From Microtetraspora glauca (GTDB lineage: Bacteria > Actinomycetota > Actinomycetes > Streptosporangiales > Streptosporangiaceae), in NCBI GenBank assembly GCA_001570385.1, contig BBYL01000024.1, forward strand, positions 62,001-126,000: a DNA stretch of 64,000 nucleotides, read 5' to 3'. The notes beneath the pieces were generated by a model. It ran no database searches. It was not told the DNA's origin and worked only from the letters and a program-made list of their open reading frames with translations. Numbering within the stretch: the stretch's first letter is position 1; every line of letters starts with the position of its first letter. This document shows positions 1-7,608 of this stretch, in pieces. The position numbers were made by a program, and so were the translations under genes.

Positions 1-443
1 CGGTAGGCGAGCGCCCGCGCGATGGAGACGCGCTGCTGCATGCCTCCGGACATCTCCCACGGGAACTTCCCGCCCGCGTCGGCCAGGCCGACCTGTTCGA
101 GGGCCGTCATCGCGGCCTCCCTGCGCCGCCTCCGGTCCATCCCCTTGCGCCGCAGCGGCAGGGCGACGTTGTTGGCCGCAGACATCCACGGGAACAGGGA
201 CCGGCTGTAGTCCTGGAAGACGATCGCCAGGTTGTCGGGCGTGCGTTCGACCGGCTCCCCGCCGAGGGTGATCCGCCCACCCGACGGCCGGATGAGCCCG
301 GCGACGGATCGCAGCAGTGTGGACTTCCCGCACCCCGAGGGGCCGACGACGCTGACCAGCTCGCCCTCGGCCACGGAGAAGCTCACGCCGCCGAGTACGC
401 GGTGCGAGCCGTACGAGTGGACCAGATCGGTGATCTCGAGCAC
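1..443 (-). CDS. ABC transporter ATP-binding protein, SsuB/TauB type (3' end outside window)
   Basis: This is the nucleotide-binding subunit of an importer, expected on the cytoplasmic face powering the two permeases encoded just upstream. The visible 147 codons contain Walker A (GPSGCGKST, about residue 38), a Q-loop FQDYSRSLFPW and the signature MSGGMQQRVSIARAL. The Walker B and H-loop regions lie beyond base 1. The Q-loop followed by LFPW is typical of the nitrate/sulfonate/taurine subfamily. The start is GTG at 443, with AGGAAGG four bases upstream, and the gap after the permease stop is 9 nt, so it is the last visible gene of a four-gene operon. The substrate cannot be read from the ATPase. 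Confidence 0.93.
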   Translation of the reverse strand, partial: MLEITDLVHSYGSHRVLGGVSFSVAEGELVSVVGPSGCGKSTLLRSVAGLIRPSGGRITLGGEPVERTPDNLAIVFQDYSRSLFPWMSAANNVALPLRRKGMDRRRRREAAMTALEQVGLADAGGKFPWEMSGGMQQRVSIARALAY

Positions 444-452
444 GGGACCTTC

Positions 453-1241
453 CTAGGTAGTCTGCCTGGCACCTCGATGCCAGGCCAGAACGCGCCGTTC
501 CACCAGCAGGAACGCTGAGTTGAGCAGGTAGCCGAGCAGGCCGAGCAGCACGATGCAGCCCCACATGTCGGGGTAGAGGTAGCTGCGCTGCGTGTAGAGC
601 AGCCGGTAGCCGATCCCGTCGGTGCCCGCGAAGATCTCGGCGATCACCATGAGGATCAGCGCGAGGGAGAGCGCCAGCCGCAGCCCCGCGAAGATCTTGG
701 GCATCGCGGAGGGCAGGATGACCTGCCACAACCGCTGGGCCGCGGAGAACCCGAAGATGCGCGCGGTCTCCAGGTGCTGGCGGTCGACCGTACGCGCGCC
801 GTCGATGGTGTTGAGCAGGATCGGCCAGATCACTCCGAAGACGATGGTGGCGAGCTGGGCCGGGGTGCCGAGCTTCAGCAGGGCCAGGAAGAACGGCACG
901 AGCAGCGGCGGGGGCACGGCCCGGCCGAACTGGATCAGCGGGTCGACGTAGTCCGACAGCCGGGGCGAGCACCCGATCGCGATCCCGGCGGCGATGCCGA
1001 TGACCGCGGTCACCAGCCAGCCGGTGAACAGCCGAGCCAGGCTGGGGCCGAGGTCGGCGAGCGCGCCGTCCGTCAGCAGGAGGTGCGAGGGCGGTCCGGA
1101 GAACCAGAGCTCGTACATCCGCGCCAGGATCGCCGACGGGGGAGGGAAGAACGGCTGCTCCGCCACGCGCGTGACGACCTCCCACGCCACGAGCGCGACC
1201 GGCACGAGCCAGAGGCGGCCGAGAGCCTTGACGACGTTCAT
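453..1241 (-). CDS. ABC transporter permease, SsuC/TauC family (second permease)
   Basis: Inner-membrane permease of 262 residues with about six hydrophobic segments and the BPD_transp_1 coupling region (EIFAGTDGIGYRLLYTQRSY, near residue 210), where the EAA-like loop contacts the ATPase. The ATG at 1241 follows GGAG and overlaps the stop of the upstream permease in an ATGA arrangement, indicating translational coupling. An in-frame extension to 1337 is open but starts inside the upstream gene and has a non-hydrophobic, arginine-rich composition, so I rejected it. Family knowledge: these proteins import sulfonates, taurine, nitrate or pyrimidine precursors. Two distinct permease genes suggest a heterodimeric channel. 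Confidence 0.92.
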   Translation of the reverse strand: MNVVKALGRLWLVPVALVAWEVVTRVAEQPFFPPPSAILARMYELWFSGPPSHLLLTDGALADLGPSLARLFTGWLVTAVIGIAAGIAIGCSPRLSDYVDPLIQFGRAVPPPLLVPFFLALLKLGTPAQLATIVFGVIWPILLNTIDGARTVDRQHLETARIFGFSAAQRLWQVILPSAMPKIFAGLRLALSLALILMVIAEIFAGTDGIGYRLLYTQRSYLYPDMWGCIVLLGLLGYLLNSAFLLVERRVLAWHRGARQTT

Positions 1242-2011
1242 CGGGCTCCTCCGGTGCGGACGTGGTGCCAGCGGAACAGGCGGCGTTCCAGCGCCACCAT
1301 CACGGAGTCGGCGACGACGCCGAACAGGCCGGCCCACAGGGTGGCGGCCAGCATGAGGTCGACGCGGCTTCCGCTCGCCGCCTCGGTGATGTAGATCCCG
1401 ATGCCCTCGGATCCTCCGGCCATCAGTTCCGCGCTGATGGCCAGAATGATCGCGATGCCGGACGCGACGCGGATCCCTGTGGCGATGAACGGGGCGGCGC
1501 TGGGCAGGGCCACCCTGGCCAGGACAGGGAGGGGAGCGAAACCGAAACTGCGCAGGGTCTCCTTGGCGAGCGGGTCGACGTCCTTCAGGCCGTAGATGGT
1601 GTTGATCAGTACGGGCCAGGACGACGCGTACACGATGACGGCCAGCTTGAGGTTCAGGTTGTCGCTGAAGAGCAGGATGGCCAGCGGGATGACCGCGACC
1701 GACGGGATCGGGCGGAGGAACTCGATCAGCGGGCGCACCGCCGCCTCGGCCCGCGGCAGGGTGCCGAGCAGCAGCCCGGCGGGTACGGCCACCGCGACCG
1801 TGAGCAGGAGCCCGAGGAGCCAGACGGTGAGCGTGGCCCCGGCGTCGGCGAGGAAGTCCTGGTCGGTGACCAGGCCGGCCGCGCCGGCGAGCACCGTGGA
1901 CATGCGCGGCAGGAATCGGTCGTCCACCAGCCCGCTCATGCCGACGAGCTCGGCGGCGGCGAGGAACCCCGCGGCGCCCACGACGCCGCGGAGCACTCGT
2001 GCGTAGTTCAT
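1238..2011 (-). CDS. ABC transporter permease, SsuC/TauC family (first permease)
   Basis: Inner-membrane permease of 257 residues, six predicted membrane segments, with the family motif AISAELMAGGSEGIGIYITE in the ATPase-coupling region. It lies 19 nt downstream of the binding-protein gene and overlaps the second permease by 4 nt (ATGA). It is clearly homologous in layout to the second permease but only distantly similar in sequence, so the pair looks like an old duplication specialised as a heterodimer rather than a recent copy. The substrate is not predictable from sequence; SsuA/NMT1-type context suggests a small organic anion or a thiamin-precursor-like ligand. Confidence 0.92.
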   Translation of the reverse strand: MNYARVLRGVVGAAGFLAAAELVGMSGLVDDRFLPRMSTVLAGAAGLVTDQDFLADAGATLTVWLLGLLLTVAVAVPAGLLLGTLPRAEAAVRPLIEFLRPIPSVAVIPLAILLFSDNLNLKLAVIVYASSWPVLINTIYGLKDVDPLAKETLRSFGFAPLPVLARVALPSAAPFIATGIRVASGIAIILAISAELMAGGSEGIGIYITEAASGSRVDLMLAATLWAGLFGVVADSVMVALERRLFRWHHVRTGGAR

Positions 2012-2030
2012 GATCGTGTGATCGTCACTG

Positions 2031-3023
2031 TCAGGCGGCGGGAGGCGCCAGGATCATGGACTTCACGTCGAGGTCGGTCTTCAGGTAGTTGTACTCCTTC
2101 ATCAGGTCCACCACCCGCTGGAGCCGCGTCTCGCTCAGCGACGTGGGGTAGGAGCCGAGGGCGATCACCGCCGCGGTGGCCGCGTCGATCTTGGTGTAGT
2201 TCGGCAGGACCTCTTCCACGATCTTTCGGTCGTTCGCCACGAGTTCCTGCGCCTTTCCGAGCGCGCGCTGGAATGCGGCCATGGTCTTCGGGTATTTATC
2301 GGCGACCGATTCTGTGGTCAGCCAGCCGGCGACAGGGAGGTCCTGAGTCGGTCCGGCCATGGCGTCGGCGATGATTCTTCCGCCCGCCTTGGATTCCACG
2401 GTGATAAACGGCTCGACCATAGCCGCGGCATCGACCTGACCGTTTTCCAGGGCCGCGGGCATGTCCGGATAGGCCTTCTCCACGAACTGGTCCTGCGTGG
2501 CCGTTACTCCGGCCACCTTCATCTGCACTTCGGCGGTCATCTGGCTCACGTTCTTGAACGTGTTGACTGCGATCTTCTTGCCTCGGAGGTCGGCCGCGGA
2601 TTTGATCGGAGAGTCCTTCTTGACCATGAGGACGAAGGCTCCGGGCGCGGCGCCGTAGCTGTCGGCGACGTACTTGAACTTGCCGGCGCCCTTCTCCTGG
2701 GCGAGGAAGGTGCCGATGTAGGCGCCGAGCGTGAGGTCGATGCTCCCGCCCAGCAGCTTCTGGATGCCCACCGCGCCACCGGCGACGACCTCGGTCTTGA
2801 CGTCGAGGCCCTCGGCCTTGAAGAAGCCGCGGTCGATCGCGACCTGCAGCGGAGCGATGTCCGGGACCGGGATGGTGGCGACGACCAGCGTGGTCTTCTC
2901 GAGTCCTCCGCTCGCGGCGGCGCCGTTCGACGAGGAGGAGGTGTCCGTATCTGAACCGCCGCATGCCGTGAGCGCGAGCGCGGCCACGACACCGACGGCG
3001 AAGGTCCGACCCATAAGTCGCAT
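2031..3023 (-). CDS. ABC transporter substrate-binding lipoprotein, NMT1/THI5/SsuA-like
   Basis: Extracytoplasmic solute receptor of 330 residues. A lipoprotein signal peptide ends at the lipobox ALTAC (Cys21), followed by a Gly/Ser/Asp-rich tether. The mature part shows the NMT1/SsuA pattern: FFKAEGLDV, GGSIDLTLGAY, an ADLRGKKIAVNTF strand and a VDAAAMVEPF hinge region. ATG at 3023 is preceded by GGAG. It is the promoter-proximal gene of the importer operon. It may bind an aliphatic sulfonate, nitrate-like or pyrimidine-type ligand; nothing in the sequence decides this. I saw no recognisable thiamin-type riboswitch in the leader. Confidence 0.92.
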   Translation of the reverse strand: MRLMGRTFAVGVVAALALTACGGSDTDTSSSSNGAAASGGLEKTTLVVATIPVPDIAPLQVAIDRGFFKAEGLDVKTEVVAGGAVGIQKLLGGSIDLTLGAYIGTFLAQEKGAGKFKYVADSYGAAPGAFVLMVKKDSPIKSAADLRGKKIAVNTFKNVSQMTAEVQMKVAGVTATQDQFVEKAYPDMPAALENGQVDAAAMVEPFITVESKAGGRIIADAMAGPTQDLPVAGWLTTESVADKYPKTMAAFQRALGKAQELVANDRKIVEEVLPNYTKIDAATAAVIALGSYPTSLSETRLQRVVDLMKEYNYLKTDLDVKSMILAPPAA

Positions 3024-3437
3024 GGAGTCTCCTTGGCTGGGGAAGGAAGTGTGCCCGACCGGTGTGAAGATCGCGGAAGACGGGCGACGGGCGAGAAGCG
3101 TACAGCAGACAAAACGTCCTAACGCGGAATAAGTCGCCTATGTCGCAAAACTTGTCAATAAATCCACTATGTCCATAACCCTGCGTGTAGGGATTTGGAC
3201 CGGTTTCGCGACCGGGGCGAGATTCGGTCATGTGTCGCTGTGCGTAATCCTCCCTGGATATCGCTCTCTCCGCATCGCTTCCTCGCCATCCAGGCGGTCT
3301 TTGGAACGTTTGAAGGAGATCGAGTGGTTGGTCAATCTCGTCGCTTTGTGCTCAAATTGCCCCGGACTCGTGGCAGGCTTCCCGAGCGAATCCCCTGAAA
3401 GTCCTTCTGGAAAGACCAGCGCGAGAGGTTGCGACCT
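3024..3437. promoter_or_regulatory. Divergent intergenic region between the importer operon and the conservon
   Basis: This 414-nt gap separates the minus-strand importer from the plus-strand conservon. It is more AT-rich than its flanks around 3120-3185. On the minus strand TTGACA lies at 3158-3153, with a weak -10 (ACTTAT) 18 nt further on at 3134-3129. On the plus strand the overlapping TTGTCA (3152-3157) is followed after 18 nt by TAACCC. The two -35-like hexamers overlap, so divergent promoters sharing this site are possible. These are weak matches judged by eye; no start site is known. I see no convincing gene in the rest of the gap. Confidence 0.3.
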
Positions 3438-6131
3438 GTGAGGACAGCAACGATCGAGAGCGGTCGCCGCGCCGAGCTCCAGCCGCCCGGCGAGCCGGTC
3501 GCCGGCGGTGCGCCCACCGCGAGCACGCAGCCGCCGGAACCGGCGACCGGGAACCAGTGGGCACTGAAGAACTGGCGCGTGCGCACCCGGCTCCTCGCGC
3601 TGATCGTGCTGCCCACCGTGGTCGCGATGCTTCTCGGCGGATTCCGGGTGACCAGCTCGATCAGCACCGCCGCCGAATACCAGCGCGTACGGCAGGCGAT
3701 CGACCTGGTCGGAAGCGTCGGAAACCTGACGCACGAGCTCCAGCTCGAACGGGACCTGTCGATCCGCTACATCGCCGCCGGCCGACGCGGCGGCGGCTAC
3801 CTCACGCCGATCCGCACCCAGCAGGGCACCGTCAACACCGCGGTCGAACAGGTACGCATCAAGATGCAGGCCGCGACCGAGGTGTTCGGCGACCTCGGCC
3901 GGCAGGAGGTCGTCCGCGCCAACGGCCGCCTGGGCGAGATGGCCGCGCTGCGGGAGATCGTGCTGGAAAGCTCGCTGCCGCCGCTGCCGTCCCTCACCAA
4001 GTACTCCATCATCATCTCCGACCTCCTGCGGCTGTACGACACGGCCGCGGAGGGTGTCGTGGACGAGGAGCTCAACGCGAGCATCAAGGCGCTCGGCTCA
4101 CTCGTCCGCGCCAAGGAAGCGGTGTCGAAGCAGCGTGCGCTGCTGGCCGTCGGGCTGGCCAGGCAGCAGTTCGACCCCGCCGAGATGGACGCCTTCACCT
4201 CCGCGCGCGCGGGGCAGGAGAGCGAGCTCAGCGGATTCTTCGCCGAGGCGAGCACCGGCCAGCGCCAGCTCTACAGCGACACCGTGACCGGCCAGAAGGT
4301 CGACCGTGCCGCGTTCCTGACCGAACGCGCCCTCGGCATGGCCAAGGCCGGGCAGCCGGTACGGGCACTCGACCGCAGAGGATCCGACGAGACGCGGTGG
4401 TTCGACGCGATCAGCGACCGGATCGACAGCATGCAGAAGGTCGGCGACGCGCTGACCAAGTCCGTCATCGCGAAGAGCCTCACCTTCCAGCAGGACGCCC
4501 GTAGCGTCGCGGTGCTCAACATCACGCTCGTCGTCGCGGTCCTGCTGTTCGTCGTGCTCATCACCACCATCATGGCCCGCTCGCTCGTACTGCCACTGCG
4601 GCGGCTGCGCCGCGAGGCGCTGGAGATCGCCGGGCACCGGCTGCCCGAGACGGTGCAGCGGCTGCGCGAATCCGAGGGCATGGGCGGCTCGCCCGCGGTC
4701 CAGCCGATCGGTGTCGCCTCGGCCGACGAGGTCGGCGAGGTGGCGCGCGCCTTCGACGAGGTCCACCGCGAGGCGATCCGGCTGGCCGGTGACGAGGCCC
4801 AGCTCCGCAGCAACATCAGCGCCATGTTCGTGAACCTGTCCCGCCGCACCCAGACACTGGTGGAGCGGCAGTTGGCCCTGATCGACGGGCTGGAGCAGGG
4901 CGAGCAGGACGAGGGCCGTCTCGGGAACCTGTTCAAGCTGGACCACCTGGCGACCCGCATGCGCCGTAACAGTGAGAACCTGCTGGTCCTCGCGGGCCAG
5001 GAGCCCGCCCGCCGGTGGAGCCAGCCGGTCGAGGTCACCGACGTCGTCCGCGCCTCGCTCTCCGAGGTCGAGGGCTACGAGCGCGTAGTGATCAACATGC
5101 CGTCCGACGTCGCGCTCGTCGGGCAGGCCGTCAACGATGTCATCCACCTGCTCGCCGAGCTGGTCGAGAACGCCCTGGCCTTCTCTCCCAAGGACAGCCG
5201 TGTGATCGTGTCGGGCAACCGCATCGACGGCGGCGGGATGATGGTCTCGATCACCGACACCGGCATCGGGATGACCGTCGAGGAGATCGCGGAGACCAAC
5301 TGGCGGCTCGCCAACCCGCCGGTCGTGGACGTGTCGGTGTCCCGCCGCATGGGCCTGTTCGTGGTCGGCCGTCTCGCGTTGCGCAACGGCATCCGCGTCC
5401 AGATCAGGCCGCACGACGACGGCGGGCTCACCGCCATGGTCCTGCTGCCGGAACCCGTGATCGCGCAGCCCGCCGTGGCCGCGCACCCGAACGGCTTCCC
5501 CTCCGCGTGGACGCCCCAGCATGATCCGCAGCCCGTCTGGGGCGCGCCGACCGCCCCCCAGCCCGGGTGGGGCGCGCCTCCTCCCCAGGTCGGCTGGCAT
5601 GCGCCGCCGCCCGCGATCTCGTCCATTCCTCCTCAGGACACCCAGATCCGGATGCGGCCCCGCCGCCAAGAGCACGAGTTCGACGACGCGACAGGTCCGC
5701 TGCCAGCGCTGCGCAACACGCCCGTCGAGGAACGCCAGCAGGAGGAGTTCCTGCCGATCTTCGCCTCGGTGGAGTCCGCGTGGTTCCAGCGCGTGCCCCC
5801 GTCGGAGACGGGGCCGGAATGGCGGCAGCAGGAGAACGTGGAGGCGGGCTGGCAGGCCGCCGACGCCGCGGTGCGGAAACCGTCCTGGGAGGGGAACACG
5901 TCCTCGGGCCTGCCCAAGCGGGTGCCCAGGGCCAACCTCGTTCCCGGCTCCGTCGGCTCCGTCGGCTCGGCCGGGCCCGCGGCCTCCCCGCCGCCCGCGC
6001 TGTCCCCCGACCGCATGCGCAGCCGGCTCTCCAGCCTGCAACGCGGCGTACAGCAGGGCCGCGCGGTGACCAGAGGCGAACTGAGCGAGGACCAGGGATA
6101 TCCCGGGCCCAAGAATGTGGAGGACGCATGA
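3438..6131 (+). CDS. Nitrate/nitrite-sensing-domain histidine kinase-like protein (conservon CvnA type)
   Basis: Membrane sensor of 897 residues. In order: a short cytoplasmic N-terminus, TM1 (about 51-70), an extracytoplasmic helical NIT-type sensor domain (about 75-345), TM2 (about 357-377), a HAMP region, a dimerisation-like helix with LFKLDHLATRMRRNSENL (near 500), and a GHKL ATPase domain with ELVENALAFSP (near 573) and DTGIGM (near 606). A Pro/Gln/Trp-rich tail of about 220 residues follows, including repeated WGAP motifs. No classical phospho-acceptor H-box is evident, as in other conservon kinases. GTG at 3438 is preferred over TTG 3429 because GAGAGG sits 9 nt upstream of the GTG. 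It overlaps the roadblock gene by 4 nt. Confidence 0.93.
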   Translation: MRTATIESGRRAELQPPGEPVAGGAPTASTQPPEPATGNQWALKNWRVRTRLLALIVLPTVVAMLLGGFRVTSSISTAAEYQRVRQAIDLVGSVGNLTHELQLERDLSIRYIAAGRRGGGYLTPIRTQQGTVNTAVEQVRIKMQAATEVFGDLGRQEVVRANGRLGEMAALREIVLESSLPPLPSLTKYSIIISDLLRLYDTAAEGVVDEELNASIKALGSLVRAKEAVSKQRALLAVGLARQQFDPAEMDAFTSARAGQESELSGFFAEASTGQRQLYSDTVTGQKVDRAAFLTERALGMAKAGQPVRALDRRGSDETRWFDAISDRIDSMQKVGDALTKSVIAKSLTFQQDARSVAVLNITLVVAVLLFVVLITTIMARSLVLPLRRLRREALEIAGHRLPETVQRLRESEGMGGSPAVQPIGVASADEVGEVARAFDEVHREAIRLAGDEAQLRSNISAMFVNLSRRTQTLVERQLALIDGLEQGEQDEGRLGNLFKLDHLATRMRRNSENLLVLAGQEPARRWSQPVEVTDVVRASLSEVEGYERVVINMPSDVALVGQAVNDVIHLLAELVENALAFSPKDSRVIVSGNRIDGGGMMVSITDTGIGMTVEEIAETNWRLANPPVVDVSVSRRMGLFVVGRLALRNGIRVQIRPHDDGGLTAMVLLPEPVIAQPAVAAHPNGFPSAWTPQHDPQPVWGAPTAPQPGWGAPPPQVGWHAPPPAISSIPPQDTQIRMRPRRQEHEFDDATGPLPALRNTPVEERQQEEFLPIFASVESAWFQRVPPSETGPEWRQQENVEAGWQAADAAVRKPSWEGNTSSGLPKRVPRANLVPGSVGSVGSAGPAASPPPALSPDRMRSRLSSLQRGVQQGRAVTRGELSEDQGYPGPKNVEDA

Positions 6132-6553
6132 GAGAGATGAGCCAGGGGGCTCGCGGCATCAACTGGCTGATCAGCGACTTCGTGGGATCCGTCCCCGGCG
6201 TCGCGCACGCGGTGGTGGTGTCGGCGGACGGCCTGCCGCTGGCGTACTCCGATGGGTTCCCCAAGGACCGGGCGGACCAGCTCGCCGCGGTCGCCGCCGG
6301 GTTGATCAGCCTGACTCAGGGCGCGTCGCGGGTGTTCGAGGGCGGCCCGGTCAACCAGACGGTGGTCGAGATGCAGCGCGGGCTGCTCCTGATCATGTCC
6401 ATCAGCGACGGCTCGTGTCTCGCGGTGCTCGCCTCGGCCGAATGCGACATGGGCCTGGTGGCCTACCAGATGACGCTGCTGGTTGATCGTGCGGGGCAGG
6501 TGCTCACCCCCGCCGTACGTGCGGAACTCCAGGCATCGCACCCGAGGGGCTGA
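6128..6553 (+). CDS. Roadblock/LC7 domain protein (conservon CvnB type)
   Basis: Cytosolic protein of 141 residues made of a single roadblock/LC7 fold (FVGSVPGVAHAVVVSADG at the start, then the helix RADQLAAVAAGLISL). In bacteria such proteins act as regulators, probably GAPs or scaffolds, for the small Ras-like GTPase encoded next door, as with MglB and MglA. ATG at 6128 overlaps the kinase stop (ATGA), with GGAGG 4 nt upstream. The next gene begins 2 nt after its stop. Order and spacing match the four-gene conservons known from Streptomyces. Confidence 0.95.
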   Translation: MREMSQGARGINWLISDFVGSVPGVAHAVVVSADGLPLAYSDGFPKDRADQLAAVAAGLISLTQGASRVFEGGPVNQTVVEMQRGLLLIMSISDGSCLAVLASAECDMGLVAYQMTLLVDRAGQVLTPAVRAELQASHPRG

Positions 6554-6555
6554 CG

Positions 6556-6939
6556 GTGGACCAATGGGGGCAGCCGTACGGCGGCGCCCCGCTTCCCCAG
6601 GAGCCCTCCTCGCCGGTGCGCCCGTACACGGTGACGGGAGGCCGCACGGCTCCGCGCATGCAACTCGCTCTGGAGGCGCTCGTCTCCTCGGCCACGTCCA
6701 CGCATCTCGACCTGTCCGGCAGGCCGCCGGAACACCGCGCGATCAGCTCGCTGTGCCGCCAGGTGAGATCGGTGGCGGAGGTGTCGGCGATGCTGCGGAT
6801 CCCGCTGGGCGTGGTCCGCGTCGTGATCGCGGACATGGCGGCGGAGGGGCTGGTGCACGTGCACCAGCCGCAGCTCGACGCGGGTAAGCCTGATCTGAAC
6901 TTGCTTGAAAGGGTGCTCAGTGGACTTCGCAGGCTCTAG
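6556..6939 (+). CDS. DUF742 protein (conservon CvnC type)
   Basis: A 127-residue protein with the DUF742 pattern: VRPYTVTGGRTAPRMQLALE, a central CRQVRSVAEVSAMLRIPLG helix pair, and a terminal LLERVLSGLRRL. DUF742 is probably a winged-helix domain, and the central helices resemble a DNA-binding or multimerisation unit. GTG start 2 nt after the roadblock stop; the 3' end overlaps the GTPase gene by 20 nt. In conservons this protein associates with the kinase, roadblock and GTPase in a membrane-proximal complex (family knowledge from Streptomyces). No independent function is visible. Confidence 0.94.
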   Translation: MDQWGQPYGGAPLPQEPSSPVRPYTVTGGRTAPRMQLALEALVSSATSTHLDLSGRPPEHRAISSLCRQVRSVAEVSAMLRIPLGVVRVVIADMAAEGLVHVHQPQLDAGKPDLNLLERVLSGLRRL

Positions 6940-7516
6940 CCATGGCTCTCAGCGGGGTCTGACCTCGACGAAGATCGTGGTGGCGGGCGGTTTCGGTGTG
7001 GGCAAGACCACCTTCGTCGGCGCGGTCTCGGAGATCGTGCCGCTCACGACGGAGGCGGTGATGACCGACGCGTCCAAGGACATCGACGACGTCGGGCTGG
7101 TACCGCACAAGACCACGACGACCGTGGCGATGGACTTCGGCCGGGTCTCCCTGGACCAGGATCTGATCCTCTACCTGTTCGGTACGCCGGGTCAGCATCG
7201 CTTCTGGTTCATGTGGGACGACCTCGTACGCGGCGCGATCGGCGCGGTCGTGCTGGTGGACACGCGGCGGCTGGCGGACAGCTTCCCCGCGGTCGACTAC
7301 TTCGAGGAGGCCCAGCTCCCGTTCGTCGTCGGCGTCAACGGCTTCGACGGGCAGTACGGCCACACCGAGGACGAGCTCAGGGAGGCGCTCACGCTCTCCT
7401 CTCGCGTCCCCGTCGTACGGACCGACGCCCGCAGCCGGGAATCGGTCAAGCACACGCTCATCACCCTGGTCGAGCACGCCCTCACCACCCATGTCGGCAG
7501 CGGCGGAGGATGGTGA
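6920..7516 (+). CDS. Ras-like ATP/GTP-binding protein (conservon CvnD type)
   Basis: Small GTPase of 198 residues: P-loop GGFGVGKTTFVGAVSE near residue 24, switch region with HKTTTTVAMDFG, G3 motif LFGTPGQHRF (with Gln as in classical Ras), and a V-G-V-N-G-F-D segment in place of NKxD. The altered G4 motif is usual for this family. GTG at 6920 is chosen because GAAAGGG lies 6 nt upstream; an in-frame TTG at 6905 has no such site. It closes the four-gene conservon; no cytochrome P450 gene, present in some conservons, follows. Expected role: the switch output of the sensor complex. Confidence 0.94.
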   Translation: MDFAGSSHGSQRGLTSTKIVVAGGFGVGKTTFVGAVSEIVPLTTEAVMTDASKDIDDVGLVPHKTTTTVAMDFGRVSLDQDLILYLFGTPGQHRFWFMWDDLVRGAIGAVVLVDTRRLADSFPAVDYFEEAQLPFVVGVNGFDGQYGHTEDELREALTLSSRVPVVRTDARSRESVKHTLITLVEHALTTHVGSGGGW

Positions 7517-7554
7517 CGCGACATGGGCTCGGGCACGCATGCCGCACGGGCGGC

Positions 7555-7560
7555 TAGGCT
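7555..7560 (+). promoter_or_regulatory. Candidate -10 element for ffh
   Basis: TAGGCT lies 48 nt upstream of the ffh GTG in a 92-nt gap and fits the actinobacterial TANNNT -10 pattern. No good -35 hexamer stands 16-18 nt upstream. The assignment rests on pattern alone. Confidence 0.28.
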
Positions 7561-7608
7561 GGGACGCGAGCTCTTTACCGTCCACTCGCTTCGAGGCTGG
7601 CCAAACAC

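Noticed and set aside
3024-3168. Thiamin or cobalamin riboswitch before the NMT1/SsuA-like gene
   Set aside because: No recognisable THI box or B12 box on the minus strand; only promoter-like hexamers were seen.
4098-6041. 647-codon minus-strand ORF opposite the conservon kinase
   Set aside because: Shadow frame: no recognisable motif, and the plus strand encodes a complete NIT/HAMP/HATPase protein.
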